NCBI RefSeq assembly: GCF_900096905.1
Contig: NZ_FMYI01000012.1
Coordinates: forward strand, 1 to 63,347
Reading direction: 5' to 3'
Origin: Pelagirhabdus alkalitolerans
GTDB lineage: Bacteria > Bacillota > Bacilli > Bacillales > Amphibacillaceae
Length of the DNA: 63,347 nt
The position numbers and the translations under genes were made by a program. Shown piece after piece: positions 52,979 to 62,156 of the stretch. How positions within the stretch are numbered: the first letter of the stretch is position 1; each line of letters begins with the position of its first letter. The notes beneath the pieces were generated by a model. The model had not been told where the DNA came from. It made no database searches and saw only the letters and a program-made list of their open reading frames with translations.

Positions 52979-53337
52979 CAAGATGGATTTTATCGCTTAT
53001 ATTAGATGCGGCTGCACTGGTTGTAGTCGCCCAACTATTTGAAGGCTTTCAACTTGAAACCTTTGGAATTGCGTTATTAGCTAGTTTAATTTTATCTATT
53101 CTAAATGTTATTGTTAAACCGATATTAGTCATATTAACGTTACCAATCACAATCTTATCGTTAGGTCTGTTTCTTTTCATCATTAATGCGATCACATTAA
53201 TGATTACGCAATCGATTATCGGATCTGAATTTGTGATTGAAGGGTTTGGGCTGGCTATCGTTGCATCAATTGTTATTTCAATTATCAACTTAATTCTTAA
53301 CAAACTCGTTAAAGATACGATATTATTAAGTAAGTAA
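52975..53337 (+). CDS. YvlD-like phage-holin-family membrane protein
   Basis: A 120-residue protein with four membrane helices, of the YvlD / 'phage holin family' (PF04020) group: FGIALLASLILSILNVIVKPILVILTLPITILSLGLFLFIINAITLMITQSI is typical. The family name is misleading; there is no sign of a prophage. It is thought to work with PspC-like proteins in membrane stress. Overlaps the PspC gene by ATGA. Confidence 0.9.
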   Translation: MTRWILSLILDAAALVVVAQLFEGFQLETFGIALLASLILSILNVIVKPILVILTLPITILSLGLFLFIINAITLMITQSIIGSEFVIEGFGLAIVASIVISIINLILNKLVKDTILLSK

Positions 53338-53342
53338 ATGTT

Positions 53343-53368
53343 GAGCATGGAGTTTATCTCCATGCTCA
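53343..53368 (+). terminator. Hairpin after the YvlD-like gene
   Basis: Perfect ten-base stem GAGCATGGAG / CTCCATGCTC with a TTTAT loop, but only a weak T-rich tract (ACTATATTTGTTT) follows. Confidence 0.6.
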
Positions 53369-53433
53369 CTATATTTGTTTAGGGTTAAAGCATCATGATC
53401 ACATAATGAAAGGTTTTAAAATGGAGGGGTAAA

Positions 53434-55167
53434 GTGAAGGATATAAAGCTGCGTTTTGATTTTAATGATGAGGGATTTAATCCCATACAGTTTACGAATC
53501 CAAAAGAAGTGTATGTTGCGAATCAAATAGACGAAGTAATCCCATTGATGGAGAAAGTCCAAAAAGCTGTTCGTTCTGGTGATTATGTTGCAGGCTATCT
53601 ATCATATGAAGCAGCCCCTGCTTTCAATAAAGATTTGAAAACTCATGTCTCACCTAATATGCCGATCGCTTGGTTTGCCTGTTTTAGTGAGAAACAACCT
53701 GTACAGACGATTTCAAATAAACCCTATAAATTGACTGATTGGCAGGAAACAACCTCCTACGAAGATTACGAATCCGCGATTCAAAGTATAAAGCAAGCGA
53801 TTCGAATCGGTGATACATATCAAGTGAATTATACGACCCGACTTTTGAGTCTGTTTAAAGGGTCAAAGGAAAGTTTTTATCATGACTTGACCGATCATCA
53901 ACAAGCAAACTATAGTGCGTATTTAAACATAGGTGATTATCAGATTTTATCTGCTTCTCCAGAATTATTTTTTAAAGTTAATAAAGGAAAGATTGAAACG
54001 AAACCGATGAAAGGGACACATAAAAGAGGGCGGACGTTAGAAGAAGATCAACGATTTAAACATTTCTTAACACAATCAGCAAAAGAACGAGCAGAGAATT
54101 TAATGATCGTGGATCTTTTACGTAATGATATTGGAAAAATTGCTGAAGTTAACTCAGTCCATGTACCTGAGATGCTAACCGTTGAAACATATCCAACGGT
54201 TCATCAAATGACGTCGACTGTTCGAGCGAGTTTAAAACGTGACACGAACGTGATCGACTGGTTCCGTGCTTTGTTTCCGTGTGGTTCGATTACGGGTGCT
54301 CCCAAAATAAAAACGATGGACTACATAAAAAGTCTTGAAACAACACCACGCGATGTCTATTGTGGTGCTATCGGTTATATAACACCTGATGAGGATGCCA
54401 TTTTTAATGTACCGATTCGAACAGTTGTGATTGATGATCAATCGAATCGAGCAACTTATGGTGTAGGTGGTGGTATTACATGGGATTCACAATCTGAAAA
54501 TGAGTATGAAGAGACAAAAGTAAAAGCACGTCTTTTAACAGAACGAAATCCTCGATTTTCTTTGTTAGAATCGATGCTACTCGAAAACGGTGACTTTCCA
54601 TTTTATCATCAGCATTTAAATCGATTAAAAATATCAGCTGAATACTTTCAATATAAAGCCCCGCAAAAGAGTATCGAACATGTGTTAACGATTTTAAGTC
54701 GAACGTATCCAGTAGGACGATTTAAGGTTCGAGTTCAATCAAATAAAGACGGACAAATCACAGTGAATTTAGAAAAAGCTGACTCTATAAAAGAATCGCC
54801 TGTTAGTTATTTAGCAAAAAGACCGATTGATTCAAACGATCCGTTCCTATATCATAAAACGACACATCGTCAAGTATATTGGGATGTTATGGTCCGGAAA
54901 TCAGATAATTTCTCAACGTTACTCTACAATGAACGGGAAGAGTTAACAGAGTTTACCATTGGAAACGTCGTGTTAGAAATAGACGGAGTTTACTACACCC
55001 CGCCAACTACTTCTGGCTTACTTGCGGGTGTATACCGGGAAAAGTTAATCTATCAAGGTGTTATCAAAGAACACGTTTTGACACTTAATGATTTAAATAA
55101 AGCTGCGTCTATTTGGTTCATTAATGGTGTACGAGGTTGGGTGAAATTAAAGGAAGTAAAAAACTGA
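53434..55167 (+). CDS. Fused aminodeoxychorismate synthase component I / lyase (PabB-PabC)
   Basis: A 577-residue fusion of the last two steps of p-aminobenzoate synthesis for folate. Residues about 1-365 are PabB-like (chorismate-using, with TKPMKGTHKRG, the SITGAPKIKTMDYI motif and GVGGGITWDS). Residues about 375-577 are an aminotransferase class IV PabC-like lyase with PLP lysine K475 in YHKTTHRQVYW, and the LTEFTIGNVVLEIDGVYYTP and TSGLLAGVYRE motifs. The glutaminase PabA is not next to it, so it must be elsewhere or be shared with TrpG. The start is GTG after GGAGGGG. A single gene between the YvlD-like gene and hprK. Confidence 0.93.
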   Translation: MKDIKLRFDFNDEGFNPIQFTNPKEVYVANQIDEVIPLMEKVQKAVRSGDYVAGYLSYEAAPAFNKDLKTHVSPNMPIAWFACFSEKQPVQTISNKPYKLTDWQETTSYEDYESAIQSIKQAIRIGDTYQVNYTTRLLSLFKGSKESFYHDLTDHQQANYSAYLNIGDYQILSASPELFFKVNKGKIETKPMKGTHKRGRTLEEDQRFKHFLTQSAKERAENLMIVDLLRNDIGKIAEVNSVHVPEMLTVETYPTVHQMTSTVRASLKRDTNVIDWFRALFPCGSITGAPKIKTMDYIKSLETTPRDVYCGAIGYITPDEDAIFNVPIRTVVIDDQSNRATYGVGGGITWDSQSENEYEETKVKARLLTERNPRFSLLESMLLENGDFPFYHQHLNRLKISAEYFQYKAPQKSIEHVLTILSRTYPVGRFKVRVQSNKDGQITVNLEKADSIKESPVSYLAKRPIDSNDPFLYHKTTHRQVYWDVMVRKSDNFSTLLYNEREELTEFTIGNVVLEIDGVYYTPPTTSGLLAGVYREKLIYQGVIKEHVLTLNDLNKAASIWFINGVRGWVKLKEVKN

Positions 55168-55268
55168 TCAACAGTTAGATGCTAACCGTGTAAGTTCTAT
55201 AAAAAAATGCTACAATGGATTCACACAGTATGACTATTGCGTGAAGTGACTAGATGGAGGGATCCCGT

Positions 55269-56222
55269 ATGGCTAAAGTGCAAACGAAAGATTTACTAGA
55301 ACAATTCAAACTGGAACTCGTAGCTGGTGAAGGTGGACTTGAAAGAGAATTTATAATGAGTGACATTTCAAGACCTGGTGTTGAATTAACAGGTTATTTT
55401 AGATATTACCCTAAGGCAAGGCTTCAGGTGTTAGGAAAAACAGAACTTTCATATTTTAATGAACTATCATCTGAAGAACGAATTGAGCGTTCTAATCGTT
55501 TGTGTACAGATATTACACCGTGTATTGTTATTTCGCGTGGAATGGATATTCCAGTAGAGCTGATCAATGCATGTGATGAATCAGATGTTCCATTACTTAG
55601 ATCACCTTATAAAACAACGCGTGTTGTCAGTCGTTTAACAAACTTCCTAGAGGCTAAATTTGCACCATTTACGACCATGCACGGTGTGCTTGTCGATATT
55701 CATGGTGTAGGTGTATTGATTACAGGTCAAAGTGGCGTAGGTAAAAGTGAAACAGCTCTTGAACTCGTTAAACGTGGTCACAGGCTAGTGGCTGATGATA
55801 GTGTTGAGATTAGACAGGAAGATTATGATCGTTTAATCGGATCATCACCTGATTTAATTGAACACTTACTCGAGATCCGAGGGCTCGGTATTATTAATGT
55901 TATGACACTTTTCGGTGCGAGTGCAGTTCGCTCGCTTAAAAAGATTGATTATGTTATTAATTTAGAGAGCTGGGATGAGAAGAAACAATATGATCGTATC
56001 GGAATGGATGAGGAAACGATTAAGATTATCGATGTCGATATTCCAAAAGCCATTGTACCTGTTCGTCCAGGTCGTAATTTAGCAGTTATTATTGAGGTAG
56101 CAGCAATGAATTTCCGTTTAAAACGTTTAGGTGTGAATGCGGCTGAAGAATTCTCATCTAGATTGACTAAGATGATTGATCAAGAAAAAACAAGTGTCGA
56201 CAAAGGGGTTGACTATGATTAA
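55269..56222 (+). CDS. hprK: HPr kinase/phosphorylase
   Basis: A 317-residue bifunctional enzyme that phosphorylates and dephosphorylates Ser46 of the PTS protein HPr, setting carbon catabolite repression through CcpA. Walker A GQSGVGKS in the middle of the protein, catalytic LVADDSVEI, and the signature EIRGLGIINVMTLFGASAVR are present, followed by the C-terminal K3/K4-type region. The start at 55269 lies eight bases after GGAGG; the upstream frame overlaps that site. First gene of the conserved hprK-lgt-yvoD-ppaX-yvoF cluster. Confidence 0.97.
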   Translation: MAKVQTKDLLEQFKLELVAGEGGLEREFIMSDISRPGVELTGYFRYYPKARLQVLGKTELSYFNELSSEERIERSNRLCTDITPCIVISRGMDIPVELINACDESDVPLLRSPYKTTRVVSRLTNFLEAKFAPFTTMHGVLVDIHGVGVLITGQSGVGKSETALELVKRGHRLVADDSVEIRQEDYDRLIGSSPDLIEHLLEIRGLGIINVMTLFGASAVRSLKKIDYVINLESWDEKKQYDRIGMDEETIKIIDVDIPKAIVPVRPGRNLAVIIEVAAMNFRLKRLGVNAAEEFSSRLTKMIDQEKTSVDKGVDYD

Positions 56223-56292
56223 CGCGAAAGATATTGCATAGATATGTGTGTCTTTTTCGTGTTTTTCTTAAGATAAAAGGGGGAAGTTTTAC

Positions 56293-57135
56293 GTGTCATT
56301 ATTAAATGCATATCTTGATCCTATTATGATTGATGTAGGACCGATTACAGTTTATTGGTATGCTGTCATTATTGTTGCAGGTGTTGTGGCAGGTTTATGG
56401 TTAGCGACTAAAGAATCGGTACGTTTAGGATTATCAAATGAATTATTTTCAGATTTACTCATGTGGGCGTTGCCTATTGCGATTATTTCTGCTCGTCTTT
56501 ATTACGTGTTATTTGAATGGCGAGCTTTTGTCGGAAGAGAATGGTGGAGTATCTTTGCTGTATGGGAGGGTGGCATTGCCATACACGGTGCATTAATTGG
56601 TTCCGTTATTACGGCATATATATTTGCACAGAAAAGAAATATACCTTTCTTTAAAATTGCTGATATCGCAGCTCCTGGTATTATTATAGGACAAGCGATC
56701 GGTCGTTGGGGAAACTTTATGAATCAAGAAGCACACGGAGGCCCCGTATCGGATGCTGCCTATGAAAATTTCATTCAATACTTACCAGCATTTATCGAAA
56801 ATCAAATGGTCATTGATGGTGTCTTATACCATCCTACCTTCTTGTATGAGTCTCTTTGGAACATTGCTGTACTTGCTGGTTTACTGATTTTAAGAAGATA
56901 CAACCCATTACGTGGGGAAGTATTTATTCACTATGTTATTTGGTACTCAGTCGGTCGCTTCTTTATCGAAGGCTTAAGAACCGATAGTCTCTATATATTC
57001 GGCATATTACGAACAGCACAAGTGATTTCGATTCTTCTTATCATCGGCGGTATTTTGCTTCTGATCTATAGGAGAAAATCAAAGCAAGTTGATGTTCATT
57101 ATAATGGTAAAAAAATAACTCAAGTCAAAAAATAG
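56293..57135 (+). CDS. lgt: Prolipoprotein diacylglyceryl transferase
   Basis: A 280-residue membrane enzyme that transfers diacylglycerol from phosphatidylglycerol to the lipobox cysteine of prolipoproteins. About seven membrane helices, with the family motifs GGIAIHGALIG and the Lgt signature GRWGNFMNQEAHGG. It should modify the amino-acid-binding lipoprotein of this window at C21. GTG start at 56293 after GGGGGAAG. It follows hprK and precedes yvoD, the standard order. Confidence 0.97.
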   Translation: MSLLNAYLDPIMIDVGPITVYWYAVIIVAGVVAGLWLATKESVRLGLSNELFSDLLMWALPIAIISARLYYVLFEWRAFVGREWWSIFAVWEGGIAIHGALIGSVITAYIFAQKRNIPFFKIADIAAPGIIIGQAIGRWGNFMNQEAHGGPVSDAAYENFIQYLPAFIENQMVIDGVLYHPTFLYESLWNIAVLAGLLILRRYNPLRGEVFIHYVIWYSVGRFFIEGLRTDSLYIFGILRTAQVISILLIIGGILLLIYRRKSKQVDVHYNGKKITQVKK

Positions 57136-57159
57136 ATAGATGAATTAGGGGATGTTTGT

Positions 57160-58107
57160 TTGATTGCTACGTTAAAACGTGGTGTGACAAACGGATTCGG
57201 TGTCACGTTTTCTTTAGCAAAGGTGATATTTCCAGTAACCGTTATTGTGTCTGTTTTGCAGTTCACACCATTTTTAGATTGGATTGTAACTTTGATCGCC
57301 CCCTTCATGGAATGGTTTGGTTTACCAGGTGAAGCGGCAGTTCCGCTTGTTGTCGGTAATTCATTAAACCTATATGCAGGAATTGGTGCGATTGTATCTT
57401 TTGAATTTACTGTGAAGGAAGTATTCGCTTTAGCTGTTATGCTTTCTTTTTCACACAACCTATTTGTTGAATCAACCGTTGCAACAAGAGTAGGTGTCCG
57501 CTTTTCGGTTGTTATTGGTATTCGCTTGGCGCTTGCTTTTTTATCTGCCTGGTTAATTCATTTGCTTTATCCAGGTGGAGAGGAATTAGCTCAGTTCGGT
57601 TCTTTTCAAACGGACACACAGGAAGTAAGTGGTGTGTTTGAAGTATTGGTTGAATCATTGATACGTGCCCTTAGTAGCATAGGACAACTTGCATTGATTG
57701 TCATCCCACTCATGATTATCATGCAATTATTTAGAGAGTGGGGATGGCTAGATATGCTTTCGGAATACTTAGCACCGTTCACTAAACTTATTGGCATAAA
57801 ACCCAATGCCTCGATGACACTTGTTGCGGGCTTAACGATTGGCTTAGCCTTTGGTGCAGGTGTAATGGTACAAGCGATTAAAGAAGACGGTGTCGAGAAG
57901 AAAGATATGTATTTATCGTTTATATTTTTAGTTGCATGTCATGCTGTCATTGAAGACACTTTGATCTTTATTCCACTAGGTATTCCTGTTTGGCCACTAT
58001 TAATTATTCGAGTGACAACAGCTATTTTATTAACAAGTTTCATCGCCTTTTTATGGAACAGAGCAGAAAGGAAACAAAGAGAGGAAGCATTTAATTATGG
58101 ACATTAA
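57160..58107 (+). CDS. Nucleoside-recognition (Gate) domain membrane protein, YvoD-like
   Basis: A 315-residue polytopic membrane protein with two copies of the nucleoside-recognition/Gate fold: FGVTFSLAKVIFPVTVIVSVLQF..VGNSLNLYAGIGAIVSF and then SSIGQLALIVIPLMIIMQLFREWGWLDMLSEYLAPFTKLIGIKPNASMTLVAGLTIGLAFGAGVM. This is the YvoD arrangement. No substrate has been established for this group. TTG start, with AGGGGATG upstream. It overlaps ppaX by 11 bases, so the two are coupled. Confidence 0.9.
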   Translation: MIATLKRGVTNGFGVTFSLAKVIFPVTVIVSVLQFTPFLDWIVTLIAPFMEWFGLPGEAAVPLVVGNSLNLYAGIGAIVSFEFTVKEVFALAVMLSFSHNLFVESTVATRVGVRFSVVIGIRLALAFLSAWLIHLLYPGGEELAQFGSFQTDTQEVSGVFEVLVESLIRALSSIGQLALIVIPLMIIMQLFREWGWLDMLSEYLAPFTKLIGIKPNASMTLVAGLTIGLAFGAGVMVQAIKEDGVEKKDMYLSFIFLVACHAVIEDTLIFIPLGIPVWPLLIIRVTTAILLTSFIAFLWNRAERKQREEAFNYGH

Positions 58108-58735
58108 TACAATTTTATTCGATTTAGACGGTACGTTGATTGATACGAATGCATTAATTATCGCATCGTTCACACATACGTTAGAAAAGCACACAGGTGT
58201 TTTATATAAAGAAGAAGACATTTTACCTTTTATTGGTCCCCCTTTAATTGAAACATTAACAAAGGTAGACCCAACACAAGCGAATGAGATGATGGCGACT
58301 TATCGTGAACATAACCTATCAAATCACGACGCTTATGTGAAACCATATCCTACAGTTGTTGAGACGATTAAGACATTATCTGATGAAGGTTATCATTTAG
58401 GGATTGTCACAACAAAAATTACTGAAACAGCGAAACGCGGGTTAGAATTAACAGGCCTTTTACCTTATTTTGATGTGGTCGTCGGTTTAGATGAGGTTGA
58501 ACATGCTAAGCCTCACCCAGAACCAATCAATAAGGCGTTGGATGGGCTTAATCAAACACCTGTGAGTACAATAATGGTTGGAGATAACTATCATGATATC
58601 GAAGCGGGTCAGAATGCAGGAACAAAAACAGCAGGTGTTGCATGGTCGATCAAAGGTGAAGAAACGTTAGCGAATTTAAAACCAGATTATATGCTTAAAG
58701 AGATGTCAGATTTGCTAGCGATTGTACGAGGGTGA
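58097..58735 (+). CDS. ppaX: Pyrophosphatase PpaX
   Basis: A 212-residue HAD-family hydrolase that in B. subtilis splits pyrophosphate released when HprK dephosphorylates HPr. Nucleophile motif LFDLDGTLIDTNALI, TTKIT for motif II, the lysine before HPEPINKAL, and GDNYHDIEAGQNAGTKTAGV as motif IV are all present. Position in the hprK operon is the main argument for PpaX over a general phosphoglycolate phosphatase. Confidence 0.93.
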   Translation: MDINTILFDLDGTLIDTNALIIASFTHTLEKHTGVLYKEEDILPFIGPPLIETLTKVDPTQANEMMATYREHNLSNHDAYVKPYPTVVETIKTLSDEGYHLGIVTTKITETAKRGLELTGLLPYFDVVVGLDEVEHAKPHPEPINKALDGLNQTPVSTIMVGDNYHDIEAGQNAGTKTAGVAWSIKGEETLANLKPDYMLKEMSDLLAIVRG

Positions 58736-58739
58736 GCCG

Positions 58740-59228
58740 ATGCGTCGAACGAAACGTTACACCGTAAATGGTCCCAATTCACTTTGGCAAATGTACTCGA
58801 CTGTTCCATTTATTAAAGTCGTGAAAAACTTCATCTTTATTGAAATAGCTCGGTTTATGCCTTTTTTATCTGTTAAAAATTGGCTGTATCGAACATTTTT
58901 GAAAATGAAAGTGGGATCAACAACGGCATTTGCTTTAAAGGTCATGGTTGATTTATTATACCCAGAAAAAATTACGGTAGGAAATAATACAGTAATTGGT
59001 TATAATACGACGATCTTGACACATGAATACCTCATTGATGAGTACCGATTAGGAGAAGTGACAATTGGTGATGATGTCATGATTGGGGCTAATAGTACTG
59101 TATTACCAGGCGTTTCAATCGGAGACCGCGCGATTATAGCAGCAGGGACGGTTGTACATAAAGACGTAGAACCGAAAACATTTGTTGCAGGTAACCCAAT
59201 GCGAGTAATCAACAAAATGGAAGAGTAG
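58740..59228 (+). CDS. Left-handed beta-helix acetyltransferase, YvoF-like
   Basis: A 162-residue hexapeptide-repeat acyltransferase. After an N-terminal region rich in basic residues, repeats such as ITVGNNTVIGYNTTI, VTIGDDVMIGANSTVLPGVSIGDRAIIAAGTVVHKDVEPKTFVAGNPMRVI form the left-handed helix with the usual acetyl-CoA end. Substrate unknown. The ATG at 58740 follows GAGGGTGA by four bases and lies four bases after the ppaX stop, completing the cluster. Confidence 0.88.
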   Translation: MRRTKRYTVNGPNSLWQMYSTVPFIKVVKNFIFIEIARFMPFLSVKNWLYRTFLKMKVGSTTAFALKVMVDLLYPEKITVGNNTVIGYNTTILTHEYLIDEYRLGEVTIGDDVMIGANSTVLPGVSIGDRAIIAAGTVVHKDVEPKTFVAGNPMRVINKMEE

Positions 59229-59253
59229 CTGTTCACTTTACTCATTAGAATAG

Positions 59254-59284
59254 AAACCGACTTTTAAGGAAGTCGGTTTTGTTA
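59254..59284 (+). terminator. Terminator of the hprK cluster
   Basis: Perfect stem AAACCGACTT / AAGTCGGTTT with a six-base loop, followed by TG and AT-rich sequence; strong stem, short T-tract. Confidence 0.85.
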
Positions 59285-59349
59285 TAGAAAAAACTCATCA
59301 TTCGTATTTTGGCACTATTCATAATATTATCAACAACCATACGTTATAT

Positions 59350-59358
59350 GTTATAATT
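59350..59358 (+). promoter_or_regulatory. Extended -10 promoter of the GlpD-like gene
   Basis: TGTTATAAT (TGnTATAAT) 28 bases before the gene; no clear -35. Confidence 0.5.
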
Positions 59359-59385
59359 TGTTTTCTACATAGGGGGGATGAAGCG

Positions 59386-61005
59386 ATGGCTTTATCAAAT
59401 CAAAATCGTCAAGAAGCATGTTTTCAACTTATGAATCAAACGTTTGATGTGTTAGTGATAGGCGGAGGTTTAACAGGCGCAAGTATCTGTCTAGATGCAA
59501 GCACTAGAGGTATGAATGTCGCACTCATCGAACAACATGATTTTGCTATAGAAGCCTCTGGTCAGTTTAATACATTGTTACTTAACCAATCGTATTCAAA
59601 ATCGAAGTTTTGGAAACAGGCGTATAAAGAGCAATCGATTATCAAAAGACAATATAGTCCATTAACTCAAACGGTTGATATGGTTAATGTTGAGTACGAT
59701 CGTGATATTGAACCGAACAAAATGGTAAAGATAAAAGAGCAAATGATTGACCCCCTTAAGTCGTCCCGTTATGAAAAACATGAGAAACCATTGACGAAAA
59801 AATCTTCTCATAAACGCGAACCCTTTTTGAGTTTAAATCGTGTTAAACATCTATCTCTGCATCAAGATAGTTGGATTGATCAATCTTTAATGACATTAAA
59901 CACCCTAAAAAAGGCAGGTCAATTTAACGCAGATGTCATGAATTACTTAAAAGCAGTCCAATTTATTTATCATGATAAAAAGGTAATCGGTGTTGAAGTG
60001 GAAGATCAAATTACTGGAGAGCTATTTCACATCAAGGCACATTACGTTATTAACGCGACAGGTTCATCAAGTGAGAGTGTTAGAAAGCTCGATCGTTATG
60101 ATCAAGAGCCGGTGCGACCTTTACCGATGCGTAAAATGATTCAATTAGTTGTGAGAAAAGAGTCTATTCCAATCAACCAACCGATCACGATTCACTATCC
60201 TTTAACCCAACAGCGTGTGACGCTAATACCCTATGGTCAATATGTTTGGATTAAAACATCAGAGCGCACGTATCAAAGTCATCCGTTAGAAAATGAATTA
60301 TCAGATGAAGAGTTTTACCGGTTAGCACATGTTTTAGCGCGAGCATTTGTCAAACATACATTAGAGAAAGAAAATTTTATTGATATTCATACAGCAAATA
60401 TTATTGATTATAATTTAATTGAGAACCAAACCGATCAATGGTATCAGTCAAATAGTGGATTGATTTCGACTTTTGGTGTTCCTCTGCCATTTTACCGCCT
60501 ACATGCTGGTGAAGTTGTTGATATGTTAACGAAACGCTATAAAAAGGAAAAAGGTATATTGTATTCAACTTCTGATTACCGCACGTTAACGATCATGGAA
60601 CAAACTAAGCTTCACCTAAACGATATTCAGTCATTGTTGATGGCAGATGATGAGTTGACTGAATTTATGTTTCAAGATTTGTCGAAACGTTATGGTGATC
60701 AATTATTTAAATTAATTAGTTACTATAAGAAAGCTGCTTTATATATGGAGAAGTATCCAATGGAGGATCAATGGTTGGCTGCAGAAGTATTGTATGCAAT
60801 TGAACGTGAGGCGGTCTATAAGCCGCTTGATTTCTTAGCGCGGAGGAAACGCTACCCTCTTTATGCGCACCGGTCGATTGAAAATGATCTTGATCAAATT
60901 TTGGCTGTGATGAGAGATAAGCTTGCATGGACAAAAGAAGAATGTTCTTATTATAATCGTGAGTGTCGCTTATGGATGGATGCCCATCAAGTCACTGACG
61001 CATAG
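59386..61005 (+). CDS. Degenerate GlpD-like FAD protein
   Basis: A 539-residue flavoprotein related to aerobic glycerol-3-phosphate dehydrogenase. It keeps the FAD-binding IGGGLTGASICLDASTRGMNVALIEQHDFAIEASG at the N terminus and the GlpD-type C-terminal helical domain (WLAAEVLYAIEREAVYKPLDFLARRKRYPLYAH, then DKLAWTKEECSYYNRECRLW). The segment after EASG, where GlpD has SSRSTKLVHGGLRYL for FAD and substrate, reads QFNTLLLNQSYSKSKFW, and the GTTDT-type loop reads KTSERTY. The substrate site is therefore probably altered or lost. A changed activity or a structural role is possible. GGGGGGATGA precedes the ATG. The TPR gene starts 31 bases downstream. Confidence 0.82.
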   Translation: MALSNQNRQEACFQLMNQTFDVLVIGGGLTGASICLDASTRGMNVALIEQHDFAIEASGQFNTLLLNQSYSKSKFWKQAYKEQSIIKRQYSPLTQTVDMVNVEYDRDIEPNKMVKIKEQMIDPLKSSRYEKHEKPLTKKSSHKREPFLSLNRVKHLSLHQDSWIDQSLMTLNTLKKAGQFNADVMNYLKAVQFIYHDKKVIGVEVEDQITGELFHIKAHYVINATGSSSESVRKLDRYDQEPVRPLPMRKMIQLVVRKESIPINQPITIHYPLTQQRVTLIPYGQYVWIKTSERTYQSHPLENELSDEEFYRLAHVLARAFVKHTLEKENFIDIHTANIIDYNLIENQTDQWYQSNSGLISTFGVPLPFYRLHAGEVVDMLTKRYKKEKGILYSTSDYRTLTIMEQTKLHLNDIQSLLMADDELTEFMFQDLSKRYGDQLFKLISYYKKAALYMEKYPMEDQWLAAEVLYAIEREAVYKPLDFLARRKRYPLYAHRSIENDLDQILAVMRDKLAWTKEECSYYNRECRLWMDAHQVTDA

Positions 61006-61036
61006 GGTGAAAAGTGTTTTGATAAAGGAGATTGCG

Positions 61037-62038
61037 ATGGTTTTAACAACAGATTTAAACATACAAAATAAACAAAAGATCATTCCACTTACACTAAATA
61101 GTGAGTTTTATTTCCAAAAAGGAATCGATGCTTTTTATAAACATAAATTTGAACGAGCTGAAAAATGGATTTTAAAAGCGATGGAATTAAATCCAAATGA
61201 AGCTGTTTATCCATCCCAATTATCTGTACTTTACACTGAAACAGGTGCTTATCATAAAGCCAATCAAGTCCTATTAGATGTTTTAGATCAACATGGTGAT
61301 ACTTATTTTGATTGTTACTACCTATTAGCCAATAATTTTGCGCATTTAGGTTTATTAAAAGAAGCAGAGCGATATGCTGAAGCCTATTTAGAAAAAGATC
61401 CAACAGGCGAATTTGCTTCAGAGACAGAACAACTTTTAACCCTACTTGATATGAGTTTAGAAGAGGAAACAGACGATTGGGTATTAGAAAGAGAAGACGA
61501 ACTGTTAAAATTGCAAGAAACGGCCTTTTATTATATGCAAAGACAACATTATAAGGAAGCATTAGCTGTTTTAAATGAGTTACTAGAACACTTTCCCGAA
61601 CATATAGTTGCTAAGTATGATTATCAGTTCGCATTGTTTTTTTCTGGTGAAAAGGAAAAAGCCTTAGAATATGCGCTAAAAGAACGTACAGACACGGTTT
61701 ATTCATTATTTAATCTCATTACCTTTTATTATCATTTAGGTCAAAAAGAAAAAGCGTATCTATTATCGAATCAATTAATGAACTTAATGCCAATACAAGT
61801 AGAAAAGCGCTTAAGAATCGCCTTAGTTTTTTCTGAAATTGTTTATCTCGAGAAGGCATATGAACGCTTTGATGCATTGCCATCACAAAAAGTGCAACAC
61901 TTTTTAACATACTACAGGGAATTTGCTCGAACGTCTTACGATATGGGGTATACAGAAAAGGCGCAAAAAATTTGGGAAAAAGCATGCTTGAAGCATCCTG
62001 ACTTAAAAGAAGAAAGACCGCCATGGCAGTCTTTTTAA
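61037..62038 (+). CDS. Tetratricopeptide repeat protein (YvcD-like)
   Basis: A 333-residue cytoplasmic TPR protein, with repeats recognisable as EFYFQKGIDAFYKHKFERAEKWILKAMELNPNEAVYPSQLSVLYTETGAYHKANQVLLDVLDQHGDTYFDCYYLLANNFAHLGLLKEAERYAEAYLEKDP. Six or so TPR units are present, suggesting a protein-binding scaffold. The position next to trxB is that of B. subtilis yvcD. The start at 61037 follows AAAGGAG by six bases. An intrinsic terminator overlaps its stop codon. Confidence 0.85.
   Translation: MVLTTDLNIQNKQKIIPLTLNSEFYFQKGIDAFYKHKFERAEKWILKAMELNPNEAVYPSQLSVLYTETGAYHKANQVLLDVLDQHGDTYFDCYYLLANNFAHLGLLKEAERYAEAYLEKDPTGEFASETEQLLTLLDMSLEEETDDWVLEREDELLKLQETAFYYMQRQHYKEALAVLNELLEHFPEHIVAKYDYQFALFFSGEKEKALEYALKERTDTVYSLFNLITFYYHLGQKEKAYLLSNQLMNLMPIQVEKRLRIALVFSEIVYLEKAYERFDALPSQKVQHFLTYYREFARTSYDMGYTEKAQKIWEKACLKHPDLKEERPPWQSF
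62013..62035 (+). terminator. Terminator overlapping the 3' end of the TPR gene
   Basis: Stem AAAGAC-CG-CCATGG-CA-GTCTTT followed by TT within the last codons and stop of the TPR gene. Only two mismatches. Confidence 0.7.
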
Positions 62039-62156
62039 TAATATAAGCATAATACTGGACGAAAGAAGTTAAAAATACGATAATGGGTATAGTAATCATT
62101 ACGATTTAGATCTTAATTAATTATTTAACTAACACTTAAAGAAGGGATGAATGAAC

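Noticed and set aside
52975..53337. Phage holin suggesting a prophage remnant
   Set aside because: The family label is historical; the gene pairs with a PspC-type gene as yvlC-yvlD do, and no other phage gene is near.
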